This document shows positions 12,375 through 23,761 of a stretch of DNA of 64,000 bases, in pieces. How positions within the stretch are numbered: the first letter of the stretch is position 1; every line of letters begins with the position of its first letter. The stretch covers positions 186,001-250,000 of the forward strand of contig LNGK01000005.1 of NCBI GenBank assembly GCA_001510575.1. Direction: 5' to 3'. Below the pieces are notes generated by a model. The model was not told where the DNA came from. It did not search any database and worked only from the letters and a program-made list of their open reading frames with translations. The stretch is from Knoxdaviesia capensis. Its lineage: Eukaryota > Ascomycota > Sordariomycetes > Microascales > Gondwanamycetaceae. Both the position numbers and the translations under genes were made by a program.

Positions 12375-13782
12375 TTACAGCGAGATCTCCTGGAACGACG
12401 ACGCGCCATCCGGCGTAACCCCAGCCTTCGCTTCATCCTGATCGTCCTCATCGTCGTCGTCGTCATCCTCTGCGCTCTTCTTGGCCCCCGGAACCGCCAA
12501 GCTCGGGCCCGTTGACGCACCAGCAGCAGCAGCAGCAGCCGCCGCAGCGGCAGCAGGGCCGGGGTCTCCAGGGGCGGGCGACACGGCGGCGGACGGCGGG
12601 TAGGGCCCGCGCCCGCCGGGGTGCAGGGCGACTTTTTGCGACTCGCGCTCGTCCTCGGTCCGCATCTTCTGCTCAACGGGGGGAGCCGCCTTGGCGGGCT
12701 GCTTCGCAGCTTCGTCAGCCGATGACTCGTCGTCCTCATCGTCGTCATCGTCATCCTCCTCTTTCCCGTCGGGCTCCTTCGGCGGCGTCGGGAGCGACTT
12801 GGCTTCCTCGTCGGCCTTGCTGCTGCCGTTAGTAGCTGCAGGGGGCGAGGCCGCGGGCGCGGCGGGTTGGGCGGGGGCCGGCGGCATGTCCATCGGCCCC
12901 GTGCGCACAGCGTCCAGGTAGAACTTGGTCACGCCCAGGATGCGCCCGCTGCGCTCGCACGCGTCAACCCACTCGGGCCGCACAACGGGGATGTTGTTCT
13001 CGACGGCCTTCTCCCACGCCAGGCCGCGGCCCTCGGTGGTGACGAAGTGCGTGGTGTCGATGCGCACCGAGTCGACAATCTTCGCGCCGATGCGGTCCAC
13101 CGCCGCCACGAGCGCCTCGCGCATGTGCGGCGGCATGACGCCGGTGGTGATGGTCACGCCGCTGAGGTCGGTCATCTTGTGGGTGCGCACGGCCACGCGC
13201 TCGCTCTGCAGCGTGCCGGCCGTGGTGCGCAGCACCAGGTGGAACGCGTACTCGGTGTCGACGGCCAGCCCGCTGATCTTGGTGCTGTGCATCGCGAGCG
13301 GCCGCGGGATGTTACCCGCCTTCTGGCCGTTGCGGTACAGCGACAGCGAGATCAGATCCGCCGTGGCCAGCTCCACCGGGTCCCACTCCAGCACGATCGA
13401 CGTCTGCGTGGTGTTGCGGCACCGCAGCACCGGCGCGGCGGGCTCGTGCGCGCCGAACGACGAGAAGATGCGCTCCTGCAGCGACTGGAACGACCGCTCG
13501 GTCGCCGCTTCGGAGGTGGCGTTGCGGTTCACGTTGATGTCGACGATGCTGCCGGACGAAATGCCCGCTGGGAGGAGAATGGAGGGGAACTCGATCTGCG
13601 CAGAGAGACAAAGAGGGGGTTCTTGAGTTAGCAATGCAGACACCCCAACGAGGGCCATTTAGGCACCGGCGCCGGAACACATGGGAGCCGGCCGGCAGGA
13701 TCATCCGTACCAGGCGCTTGTCCGGTGTCAGCAGCACCGTGACGCCGGCGTCGACCTTGCCGACAGTGAGAGAGACAAGCAT
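12375..13782 (-). CDS. chs5: Chs5-like exomer subunit (FN3-BRCT)
   Basis: Exon 1 is 13782-13711 and exon 2 is 13595-12375, separated by a 115-base intron (donor GTACGG, acceptor GCGCAG). The product is 430 residues. The N-terminus (LLTPDKRL joined to IEFPSILLPAG) corresponds to the start of yeast Chs5. A fibronectin type III domain spans about 78-163 and a BRCT domain about 166-252 (DTTHFVT, IPVVRPEWVDAC). In yeast, Chs5 is the scaffold of exomer at the trans-Golgi network, sending chitin synthase 3 and Fus1 to the plasma membrane. The C-terminal third is acidic, with long Asp/Glu runs and Ala/Pro-rich sequence, and is shorter than in yeast (671 residues) where that tail is also repetitive. 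The start is set by the conserved N-terminal motif MLVSLTVGKVD. Confidence 0.93.
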
Positions 13783-14412
13783 TGCAAGTGCGTATATCGG
13801 TAGACCGAGGGGAGTGTCGAGGAACAATGTGCAGCAATCAGGACAGCTGTGATGGAAGCTTCGGCAGCTCGTCAATGAAACGACTTCGAAAGGCGCAATG
13901 GACGGGTTACGCAAATTCAGATCAGCGAATATCGGCAATTGAAGCAATCAATCGTGGTTGTCGTTGAGATGTTTGGATGTGGAGGAAGGGGAAATAAACG
14001 CGGGCGCGGCTATTCGACAAAAAAAAGAACACAATTGCGCAGCTCTAAAGACGGAAGGAGAGGCTCAGATCTGCCCCTTCCTGATTTTTTGGCTTGATTC
14101 TTCTGGCTGGTGGTTTCATTCACGACGCAACACAATAGGAAGGCACGGCCCACTAATCGCACTAGTTTATTGGTTGTGCCTGAGGGCCGGCCATAAGTAC
14201 GTTGACACACAAACGCCGACTATCAACCAACGTCAACTGTCTGTTACTTTCAGTGTTAGGGTTGGCTTTTATAGGGAGTGAACTGGACAAGGTATTCGGC
14301 GGGAATGGAAAAATCAAGATAGTCGCTGTTCTGTTGATACAATGAGCAAGAAGATATAGATACACAAAGATATAGTACAAGTCTATGGAACATGCCAGTG
14401 ACCGGGCAGCGC
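13783..14412. other. Promoter of chs5 and 3' flank of the next gene
   Basis: About 630 bases between two minus-strand genes. It holds the chs5 upstream region and the 3' end of the repeat-protein gene. No independent coding signal was seen. Confidence 0.55.
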
Positions 14413-16002
14413 TCAATCAGGCGACGAGCGATCCTTGGGCTCACGGCTGCCTCTCCGGCTTGGCTCACGGGGACGGGAGCGGTATCTGGCGAGTTCATCA
14501 AGCAAACTGGGAGCATCCGACACGGTCGAGTCCCGTGGTTCCCGTGACTGCGGAGACGCCGCTCTGGTGTCGTTGGCCCGGCTCGGTTCCCTGGACCGAT
14601 TCCGGTCGTTAGATCTCACGGCCTCGATGCGGCTCCAGCTATCGTTAGCATCGACCAATCCGGGAGTATCTGATATAATAAAGTCTCGTGGTTTCTGTGC
14701 CCGCGGAGACGCTCTCCTGTCAACGGCCCGTCTCGGTTCCCTGGACCGATTCCGGTCGTTGGATCTCGCGGCCTCGATGCGGCTCCAGCTATCGTTAGCA
14801 TCGACCGGTCCGGGAGTGTCCGACATAGTCGAGTCTCGTGGTTTCTGTGCCCGGGGAGACGCTCTCCTGTCATCGACCCGTCTCGGTTCCCCGGACCGAT
14901 TCCGGTCGTTGGATCTCGCGGCCTCGATGCGGCTCCAGCTATCGTTAGCATCGACCGGTCCGGGAGTGTCCGACATGGTCGAGTCTCGTGGTTTCTGTGC
15001 CCGCGGAGACGCTCTCGTGTCATCGGCCCGCCTCGGTTCCCTGGACCTATCCCGGTCGTCGGACCTATCGTTTGCGTCCCGCCGTGGCGATCTCTCGGGC
15101 CGCTTGCCGCTGTTCCCCGGCGCATTTCCTTTCCGTCCGTTCCGCTGGGAAGCAGCACTCGTGTGAGACCCCTGTGCTATCGCCATCTCCACTGCTGTAA
15201 CCACCTCATTGCCCAGCATGGCGATGGTCTCGCGGTCCAGGTTGACAATGCGGATCGGATCATGCACCACAACCGAGATCGTCCCGGCCAGCGGCTGCAC
15301 GCCCGGACCGGCATCCGGCAGCACCGAGCCATCAAACGCCAGCCCGCGGCGCCGCAGCGCCTCGCGCACCGCCTCGCGCACCCACCGCCGCGCGCAGTTC
15401 CGCACCACGGGGATCGCCGACGCCGACCCCGCCACGTACACCCACAGCGGGCCGGTGTCGCGCAGCAGCCGCTCGTACTTGTGCTGGATGTACTTGGTGA
15501 GCGTGTGCTCGTAGACGGCGAAGTACGACGCCTGGTCGCGCGCCGTCGCCGTGCGCTGCGCCGCGTACTTGACCGTCACGCGGTGGCGGCTCAGCTCGGT
15601 CGACCGCGTCGCCCCGCGCGCGCTCTTCAGGTCGCGCGCAAACCCCAGCCCGATGCCCCGCGCCCACCGCTCAATGTCCCGGTGGATCATCGTCTCGCTG
15701 CCGATCAGGTCGATCGCGTAATTGTGCACCGCTTTGCTGCTGCCGGCCGGGGCCGCGCCCGGCGGGCCTTTCGAGGTTCGCGCGGAGCCGAGTCCCGGCG
15801 CGTCTGGCCCGGCCGCGTCGCCAGCTGCACTGCTGCCGGGGCCGTCCCGCGGGCGTTTGGCGGCGTGTGTTCCGGTCGTGTGTATCCGCGCGCAGAACGG
15901 AATGGTCGCGTGAGGAATGTGTCGGGGGGGGTGGATGGGTGTGGCTGCAAAAGTTCGGGCAGCCTGGACGGCGCGACACCCGCGGATCGCCGCCGCGCTC
16001 AT
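14413..16002 (-). CDS. Protein with possible mitochondrial presequence and 50-residue tandem repeats
   Basis: A single exon encodes 529 residues. I start at the ATG at 16002; the frame upstream opens only on a TTG. The first ~45 residues are rich in Arg and Ala with few acidic residues, resembling a mitochondrial presequence. Residues ~90-280 form the only folded-looking region (GSETMIHRDIERWARG, YFAVYEHTLTKYIQHKYERLLRDTG cut short here, GNEVVTAVEMAIA); I do not recognise it. The C-terminal half is Arg/Ser/Asp/Pro-rich and contains three clear 50-residue repeats plus a degenerate fourth. Each unit carries SNDRNRSREPRR, SPRAQKPRD, SDTPGPVDANDSWSRIEA. Function unknown; RS/RD-like repeats could bind RNA, but that is inference. 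Confidence 0.8.
   Translation of the reverse strand: MSAAAIRGCRAVQAARTFAATPIHPPRHIPHATIPFCARIHTTGTHAAKRPRDGPGSSAAGDAAGPDAPGLGSARTSKGPPGAAPAGSSKAVHNYAIDLIGSETMIHRDIERWARGIGLGFARDLKSARGATRSTELSRHRVTVKYAAQRTATARDQASYFAVYEHTLTKYIQHKYERLLRDTGPLWVYVAGSASAIPVVRNCARRWVREAVREALRRRGLAFDGSVLPDAGPGVQPLAGTISVVVHDPIRIVNLDRETIAMLGNEVVTAVEMAIAQGSHTSAASQRNGRKGNAPGNSGKRPERSPRRDANDRSDDRDRSREPRRADDTRASPRAQKPRDSTMSDTPGPVDANDSWSRIEAARSNDRNRSGEPRRVDDRRASPRAQKPRDSTMSDTPGPVDANDSWSRIEAARSNDRNRSREPRRAVDRRASPRAQKPRDFIISDTPGLVDANDSWSRIEAVRSNDRNRSREPSRANDTRAASPQSREPRDSTVSDAPSLLDELARYRSRPREPSRRGSREPKDRSSPD
14590..15060 (-). repeat. 150-bp in-frame tandem repeat, about three full copies plus a degenerate one
   Basis: The string gcctcgatgcggctccagct starts at 14621, 14771 and 14921, exactly 150 bases apart, and the flanking sequence repeats with few changes (for example ccgattccggtcgtt). 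150 bases equal 50 codons, so the reading frame of the host gene is kept. A diverged copy lies at the C-terminal side (about 14480-14610). High identity between copies suggests recent expansion or gene conversion. Confidence 0.95.
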
Positions 16003-16442
16003 GATGAGCAAAACAAATAATCACAGAGGAGCTTGGGCTCCGGAAAGATACCGCTGCTGTGGGGTTGACGGCATAAACGTCGAACGTTGGGTGGTTGTTG
16101 CTTGGAGAAATCAGGTTCTGAAAATCTCCGGAAAAATTCAGTGCAACGAAAAATGCCCAGGAAGCTTGCAAATTAGGGTATTAGGGTATAACCCGAACAC
16201 AGACATCCGCAAGCTCTACGAACATGCAGACAGCATCCATCAGATGGAGAAAAACAAGACAAGTTGGTATTTGATGAATGTGAAAGTTACGAAAGTCAGA
16301 ACAAACAAAAGAGCCCCCCCACCAGACAGAAAGAACCATTAGATATACGTACGTATACACAAATGCTACAAAAGCGAATGCGCCTCGCTTCCCACCAGCT
16401 CCAGTGTCACCCAGAGGGCACATTCCACCGCCTCTCTCCGGC
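16003..16442. other. Short intergenic region with two TTAGGG motifs
   Basis: This 440-base gap lies between the 3' end of ric8 and the start of the repeat-protein gene and must hold the promoter of the latter. TTAGGG occurs at 16173-16178 and 16181-16186. No further gene is supported. Confidence 0.5.
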
Positions 16443-18640
16443 CTACTTGCTCGACTTTCCCTTGTCGTCCGAGTCTGAGTCCGAGTCCGAGTCGGGAAGT
16501 TCTTCGAACCGGCCCTCGGATGCAAACTGCGCAATCGGATTCTGGACACTGATAGCCCCGTTCGTCCGCATTCTGCAGTTCCAAGACGAAAGCAAAGTTA
16601 GTATAAACCCGCCAGCACGACAACTTGATATTCAGGCGGGGACAAGTCATACCTTTCAAACAGAACAAACAGCCGCTCGGCTTCCCGCTCCTTCTCCTCA
16701 TCCGTCATCTCTGGGAGGTCCGGCCCCGCCGACTCCATGTCCAGCCGCTGGCCGGTAATCGGGTTGACCAGCGCGTCGTCCGCCGACCCAGCGCCCGCCC
16801 CCGTCATCGGACCCATCTTGATACCCTGAGACGCGAGGAATCCCGACGCATTGCCGAACCCGACGTGGCGGACCAGCGTTGTTGCGTCGCGGTCCGACAG
16901 TTCAAAGTACAGCGCCATCACGGTATTCCCCAGATTGGTGCACATCGGATCGCGCGCCGCGCGCAGCAGCCGGTGCGGGAGAGACGCGCCGGTGCCCAGC
17001 ACCTGACGGCGGTCTTCGTCGGTCGGGAGCAGCTTCTCGGCCATCAGCGTCTTGGTGGCGGTCGCGTCCGGGTCGGCGCCGGCGCTGACGGCCGCCTCGG
17101 CGACGCGCAGGAGCACAATCAGGAGTGGCAGGGCCTGGGCGTTCAGGCTGGAGCCGTCGCGGTAGCGGTCCACAGCCGCACGTAGCACTGCAATAAGCTT
17201 TTCGGTGGTGGCGGAGGGGACAGCTGTATACGGAGTAGATGGGGCTGGCGACGATGATGACGACGACGAGGATGATGAGGACGCAGTGCTGATCTGCTTA
17301 GTCTCCGAGGCAGAAATCGGGATTCCCACCAAACAGTTCACCAAGAGAGAGACCGGTAATTGGAGGGGGGCAGTCAAAGACACGGATATCCGCTGGATCA
17401 AGGCAAACAGTGGCTGAAGCGAGGGGATGAAGGTGTAGGCCTGTGCAGGATACTTCACGCTCAGAGTCGACAGGAGCTTGAGGGAAGCCACGAGAGGCGC
17501 AGCCGGTTCACTTGGTAAGGGGCCAAGGGCTTCAGAATGGCGTTGCATGTTCTAGAGAATGGTTAGTGTTGCCCGGTCGCATAGAGCCTGGGGCCAGATG
17601 TCAACCACCCAGGAGGGGGTGGCATACCTTGTTTATTATATCCGCCAGTCCCTTTGACTCAAGGTCTGACGAGAGATCCAGAGTGGTACCTTCTCCCACG
17701 CAGAACAACAGAAGAGTGGCCGCAGCAAGTTCATCGTCACGATCACCATTCTGCATATATCGGTCCTGTAAGCTTCAATCGACAAGAGCCCTGGAACAGG
17801 CACACAACAAGCAACTTACCTTCATCAGCGCAATAACCTTCTCGAAATGCCCCATATCCACAAACTTCTGCCGCAACCCCACATTCAGCACGGCCACATT
17901 GTTCAGCCCGCGGAACGCCGCGCGGTGGCGCTTCGGCTGCACGCTCTGGAAGGTGAAGTGCGACAGGATCGCCAGCCCGCGCTCGGTGAACAGCGGCTGC
18001 AGGTCCGCCGGCCGCGCGGTGCGCGTGAACATGTGCAGCTTGGTCAGGCCGCCGTCGTCGTCGCCTAGGACAGTAAAGCGGTTAGAAGGTGCTGCGTGCT
18101 GCCAAAGTGGGACTGAAACCCGGGTGGCCATGCAAACGGCATGCAAGTTGATGTCATTCCGTGCAGTTCAGGCACGGAATCCTGCGAGCATGTGAATGCT
18201 GGAGAACAGCCCGCACGAACGCAGCAAGACCTGCATGCCGATCACTCTGCAGCAATCTCCGGGAAGGAGAGGGGCCACCAGATCCCCCAGATCGCGGACT
18301 CACCTTGCGCCGTCAGGGCCTTCCCCGACTTAATCTCGGTCTCCAGTCCGGCGAGAATGCCGGAGATCTCCGCTTTACTTCCGCCTGCTATGCCGGAATA
18401 CAAAAAGTCAGATCAGGAATGTGTCAGTGTTCAGAGTCCACGTGGGACGTTCAAGGTGTGTGCTAGGAATCGCCAGAGGATGGGAAACAGTCCAAGACTT
18501 TTGTTTATGCGCAGCTGAACATCAAATGGTGCCACGGAGGGGCTCCAACGAGGGGCAGGCCACTGGACTTCCAGGGGCGCAAAACTCCCCGAACAGGCCT
18601 GGTCACGGCGGAGTATCAACTAACCCACAGAGAGAGCCAT
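16443..18640 (-). CDS. ric8: Ric8/synembryn, G-alpha exchange factor and chaperone
   Basis: Six exons were rebuilt from splice sites: 18640-18625, 18384-18304, 18064-17820, 17765-17628, 17551-16653 and 16572-16443. Phases agree at every junction and the sum is 502 residues plus stop, the usual size of the family. Helical repeat sequence runs throughout. The C-terminal part holds the Ric8 signature region around LLPTDEDRRQVLGTG, HRLLRAARDPMC, NTVMALYFELSDRDA and VRHVGFGNASGFLA. It ends in an acidic DSDSDSDSDD tail. Ric8 folds and activates heterotrimeric G-alpha subunits, and in filamentous fungi it is needed for growth and conidiation. The first exon has only 16 bases (MALSV plus one base). 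A Ser run sits near the middle. TATATAT-like DNA at about 18714-18721 lies 75-80 bases upstream of the start. Confidence 0.93.
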
Positions 18641-20837
18641 CTTGACAAAACGAGAATATTATAGAGAGAAGCGTCTCGATCAGGATCTCTGAAATAACTG
18701 GCTGGACTTCGGGATATATATGCGTGTCTCGTTTGCAGTGCAAGGTGTAAGTATCAGAAGGAGATCAGCCGCGCAAGCCAAGGATCGTCGTCACCCCTGG
18801 CCTATATAAACCGAAACCAGGCCCGGCAGGAACAAGCAAGGAGAAATGGAAACGCAATCGAAGGCGAAAAGAAGGCCGCAGAACCCAGTTGACAAGGAGA
18901 TTTTTGTATCTTTAATTAAACCGGAGGATTTTGAAATTAAAAGTCCCGGCCTCCGACCAAAGGCGTGAGACGAATGAAATGTCAAAATCCACTATTGTAC
19001 ACCTGGCCCTCTTTTTTCTTCTTTGGTTTGGCGTCCGAGTGATGGAAACGTGTGGGCGTTGAGTGAATCAAATCAAATCAACGGGCAGTATTTCCAACGC
19101 GAACAATTTAAACGGGACCCAAAACTATCCGCCATCAGCAGTCTGTCGCCCATGTAACCCTAGTAACCCTTAGGCAAGGCGTAACCCTAAGATTGACGAC
19201 TATCGAGACGATGACACCTCCTCTTCTACAACTATTAGAAGATGTAATACCTTATTACAAATGTTCTAGACCGGATGTATATTACATACAGATATTTGTA
19301 TATATATGCCGTTGTTCCATCCCTTATATACGACTTCCCTCATTCAGGTCTACCGTATCTCTACTCAATGTCTTGATTCCATCAACCAGACTCCGCGCTG
19401 TCGAGGCTCATGAGACCTCGCAATCAATAGTGATTCATTACCTGGGACTGATTTTACGTAAGCCTGGCACCCTATTTTGTGCAAACTGTGTCGTTTAGTG
19501 TGCCCACCATGAATCACATCTCCAAAACCCAAGATCTATAAAGCCCAGTAACCCCCGCCACATATTTCTCCGATCCCAGATCTCCCTCAGTACTCCAACT
19601 TTTTCGCTAGAGGTCACTATATCGACCGAGCGGGGACGCTCAGATAGGCCGTGAAAGGGCGGATGAGACTTTTCAAGCACTCAAAGCCCGCTCCTGTCCC
19701 CTCCACAGCTCCACGCTTTTCCTTCTATAGACCTCGGAGCCCGATCGCCAGCAACGCCCACCCACCGGCATCAGTATCGAAACGAGATGCTGCGCTGCGT
19801 CTTGGCCGCCAACAAGACGAGAAGATGGCGGCATGCCTGTTTGCTACTGCGCCTGGTCTCCGGCCCGAAAGGTGTTCGGTCGCTAAGCCCGTCACCGCGT
19901 ATCACAGCGCCACTTAGATAGCTACCGCGGTACGCGTCTCCATAGCCAGACCGGCCGCCGCCGTCGTCTCGGCCTCTGACGTCGGGCAGCGGTCGGGGAT
20001 CGATCGGGCTTCATTATCGCCCCGGCGGTCCGGCCTAGCGTGTTACAGGCGAGACCGCCGTGCCGCGCAAGACACGGCTGAGGGGTGTTCAAGCCAGAGA
20101 TTCTCGCCCAACTGGTAGCGTTATGACGAACCGTCGATGGGTCGGCGGCGGGATTGTCCACAGAGCAGCCACTCACCAGTTCTCAAAATAACTGCACAGC
20201 TTTGGCGCGCTGCTGGCCAGCGCTGGTGTGCGGGCGGTTTTGCTGACGACACATGCACCTTCCTCTCAGTTTACAGATGAGAGAGACACTGGCTCCTTTG
20301 TCGAGGTTAATGCCATCATAGAGCCCTGTTGGCCAGGGCGATGCATGGTCTCCTCTGGTTCCACCGCGCGGTCCGCTCGGAGGAGTTCCGTGGTACGTTC
20401 GGGTGATACCGGAAATCACGAATCAGGTGCAGAATGTTGGGAAACGCACGTATGTATATTATGCATAGTAAAATAGGCTTGACGTTCGAACTGTTCAGAA
20501 GGATGATATTGGCGAGACCATCACGTCCAACATCCTCCTAGACCACTTCGTGCATCACGCAGAGCAAGCAGACAAGAAAATGAGAATAAAAACAGCAGAA
20601 CGCCGGAATCCCAAATGTGAACCACTTCGAAATCGTTAGAATGCTCCCCCCCTTTGTATAGGAGACCGCCGGACTCTTCTAGCAGCAACTTTGAGCAGCA
20701 TTATGTTTGAGAAAGCGCATGGGCAACGACTGCATACCAGCACCACGCCCACCCACTTCTGGGGCTCGTCGTACATATAGCCCCTTTGTATCGACTATTA
20801 GGCCGCTTGGATCTAGCTATTCGAGCACGAACGCCGC
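18641..20837. other. Intergenic region with clustered telobox-like motifs
   Basis: The ric8 promoter lies at the left. AACCCTA at 19156, AACCCTTA at 19165 and AACCCTAA at 19183-19190 form a small cluster. TATATAAA at 18803-18810 reads as a TATA box on the + strand, but no + strand gene follows. Around 19920-20170 the DNA is GC-rich without a usable frame. Confidence 0.5.
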
Positions 20838-21824
20838 TTAGAAGATCGAGTTGACAATGTTGCTGCCGATCGTAGCACCAGCACCAAAGATAGCTGCGTT
20901 TCCGAGTCTAGAAAAAAACAGAAGAAATGCGGTTAGAAACCCACCAAGCTCAAACAACAAACATCCCCATAAAGACAGGACAAAACTCAAGAAGAAAGAA
21001 AGGGGAAAAAAGGAAAAAAGGAAAAACTCACTTCTTGCCAAACTTCTTGCCCTGCTCAGCAACCTTCGACTCTCCACCGCCCTCTTGCTGTTGTTGCTGT
21101 TGCTGCTGCGACGAGTCGGCCACCGCCATGGGCGGCACCGCGGCGTTGTACGGGTTCTGCTGCTGGTACTGCTGCGGCTGCTGCGGCCAGTACCCCGCCG
21201 GCTGCTGCGGCTTGACGTCCTCAATCAGCACGTACGAGCGCGGGAAGATGCCCTCGCGGCCCGACTGCAGGTTCATGCCCATCCACCAGTCCGGGTTCAT
21301 GTACTCGTAGATGGCGATGCGGTCGTCGCGCTGGAAGTGCAGGTCGCGCGCGTCGGCGCCGCCGTACTGGTACAGCGCGCGCGCGTACGTCAGCACCGGC
21401 CGCGTCGGCATCGGCGCCGCCTGCGGGACGGCCGGCGCGGGCGTCTGGTTGTACGACGGCGGCGGGTTGTGGGGCGCCGCGTAGGCGGCGGCAGCGGCGG
21501 GCGTCGGCGTCGACGCCTCGTTTGCGCGGGCCTGCGGGGCGTGGGCGGCCGGCGAGGTCACGGCGGCGTTCAGGGGGGATTCGGCGGGGAGGAGGCTGTG
21601 GATGTTGGAGTACACATCGTCGTTGATGAGGCCCTTTTCGAGCAGGTTCTCGAGTTCCTAAGTGCGGGGGGTTATCACCAGCAACGTCAGTAATCTAGAC
21701 GAGAAGCACCCATGATACCCGGCCTCTCAAATCCGGGGCACCGTGATCACATATCCGGGATGCCACATACATTCTTGATGTTCCGCAGAGACCGGTTGGT
21801 CTCGATGATGGCCTGGCGATCCAT
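20838..21824 (-). CDS. SH3-domain protein, Lsb1/Pin3-like
   Basis: Three exons, 21824-21771, 21657-21032 and 20907-20838, give 249 residues. The N-terminus (MDRQAIIETNRSLRNIKN, then ELENLLEKGLINDDVY) is typical of the Lsb1/Pin3 family. The SH3 domain lies at about 107-165, with ALYQY (112-116), the DWW tryptophan pair (141-143) and GIFPRSYV (155-162). A Pro/Ala-rich linker precedes it and a Gln/Pro-rich region with a Gln run follows. The last exon encodes a Gly-rich hydrophobic tail (LGNAAIFGAGATIGSNIV). Yeast Lsb1 and Lsb2/Pin3 bind Las17/WASP through SH3, act at cortical actin patches and affect prion formation through Q-rich tails. The role here is inferred from that family. Confidence 0.88.
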
Positions 21825-23761
21825 GGCTAGCGGTTGGAAGGCGGTCGGGGCAAGGAGAACAGGGATGGTCCGGGAAACACGGAAGAGCTAGGTGGGATTT
21901 GATCTAGGGTGGTTGGACGTGCTGTGCGGCTGATGACAGTTGACTCGCTGTGCTTCGGTGTATTCCTTGTCGGGGTAGTTGAAAGTTGCCGTGACTGTGC
22001 TTGCCAAGGCTTGAAAGATATACCAGTATATCGCTAAAGCGTCTGAGATATCGGAGATCTGATAGGTTGAAGAGTATGTAGGTGTATGGATGTTTGTACA
22101 ACGAGAAAAAGGAGAGGGAAGGAAAGGTTGCAGGGTCGATTAAGTCTTGTTGCGGGGTGAGCCTTCGTATTTAGCAAAGTATCGGCCGATGTGGGGGACC
22201 AAGATGTGAAAGCAAGACAGACTGCACGGTGTGAACTTGTGATCACAGAACAGAGGAGCAGGAAGATGTGGAGTGAGAGAGAGGAGGATCACCCCAAGAA
22301 GAAGAGAAAAAGGAGGAACGTGGGAAACCCAGACAGAAACACGGATGAAAAATGCAACGCCAATACCAAGACGTCGGGGATTCGGAAAACAGTGCCGAGA
22401 TACTTTTGGCGAGGATGCAGCAAGGTCTTGGAAATACAACGTGGAGACGCCGGTTGTGCGTGTGGAAACAGTGTTTGCTGAGTGGATGGGATGATGAAGG
22501 GAAAAGAAGTGGAAGAGAAACAGGGGAACGAGAGACGGAAATATCGAACCTGTGATCAAGAAAATGAGCGATGGCGACTCAACCAGCACAGCCCGAAAAA
22601 GATGATGAATGAGCGTTCGGACGTTTGCTAGAGGAGGAAAAAATCCGAGCCACCGTTCGCGGGCGGTCTCGGCCTTAGGGTTACTGGCTGTTCTTTTTTT
22701 TCTACTAAGAGGGTCAGAGGGAAAGAGCGCGGGAAGGGTCGATCCTCCCGTAACGATAATCCTGGGCCAAAAGAGGATTCGGGGTTTGCGAATGGTCCGT
22801 GGTTTTTTCGACCAGTTTCTAGAGTCTTCTTCTTGGCTTATACCGAGTTTTATATCGAAGCAGGCGAAACAGAATCCAGGAACAGGCACACGCAACAAAA
22901 TGGTGGTGGGCGACAAAACCAGTTTTAGGGATCGCTCGTTCTGGCCGCTGACGTACATCTCGAGAATCCCGCCACTCCCACCCAAAGTTACTTCGGTCTG
23001 GAGGGATCTCCGGATTTCTGTCCACGCAGCATCGGAGGCGGAATTCACTGCCCTCGTTCAACTCCTCAGGCCATCCGGGTCCAGGTTCGCGGGTAGCCGC
23101 AGCACTCACTCACCAACGCCAGCTGTCTCTGGCTGCTTCGGGGCACGCACCGCGACTCGTCCTGCACCGAAACAGAAGTCCGCTTCCAACAAGCCCCGGT
23201 CTTCCCAGCATGCCCCACTGGGCTTAAACCCGCCGTTGTGCATGGACAGGCGGCCCCCCCAAAAAAACAAAACCTCAGACGCTGAGAAGGCGTACAGTGG
23301 CCCGGTCTCGTCCCCCAAAACTCTCGGCACGGTCTTTCAGCCTTGGGCGGTTTACACACTCTGTACAGCTGCAACGTCGAGAGTCGAGCACAGGCAATCA
23401 ATCAAACGGACGCAAACTCCCAAGCAGCAACACAAGTTGAACATTATCTTTGCAGAAGAGAAGATATTATATGCTCGATCACGCTAGAGAGATATATGAA
23501 GGTGGTTCCCATGCAAGAAACGAAGAAAGACAAAGTGACCAGAAATAAATAGAAGGAAAAGAGAAAAAAGATCCAGGGATATAGCAGCAATTATATAAAC
23601 ATCATGACACGGAGAACCGGGTGTTAGGAGTATGTCCGGAGAGGACGGGTCCAGACAGTAAATCCGCGCCCGGAGCGGAACGGAGGAAACAACGCCAAAA
23701 GAGGAAGGAGACGGAGGAGAAAAAAAGGACAAAGCAACGTCGCCGAGACGGAACCCCGAGC
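21825..23761. promoter_or_regulatory. Upstream region of the SH3 gene and 3' flank of the GH5 gene
   Basis: Read on the minus strand, 22560-22240 is CT-rich, matching a long leader for the SH3-protein gene. A TTAGGGTTA-type motif sits at 22675-22683. Open frames occur on both strands (302 codons minus at 22140-23048, 292 codons plus at 22609-23487), but their composition is that of leader DNA and neither shows a family motif. Confidence 0.5.

Noticed and set aside
18803..18810. TATATAAA as a + strand promoter
   Set aside because: No + strand gene follows within 2 kb; it may be chance or part of the ric8 upstream region.
22140..23048. 302-codon minus-strand frame upstream of the SH3 gene
   Set aside because: Lies in CT-rich leader-type DNA, giving Ser/Phe/Leu/Pro-rich translation. 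No domain and no independent promoter or splice evidence.
22609..23487. 292-codon + strand frame in the same intergenic region
   Set aside because: Overlaps the previous one on the other strand with no coding style or motif.
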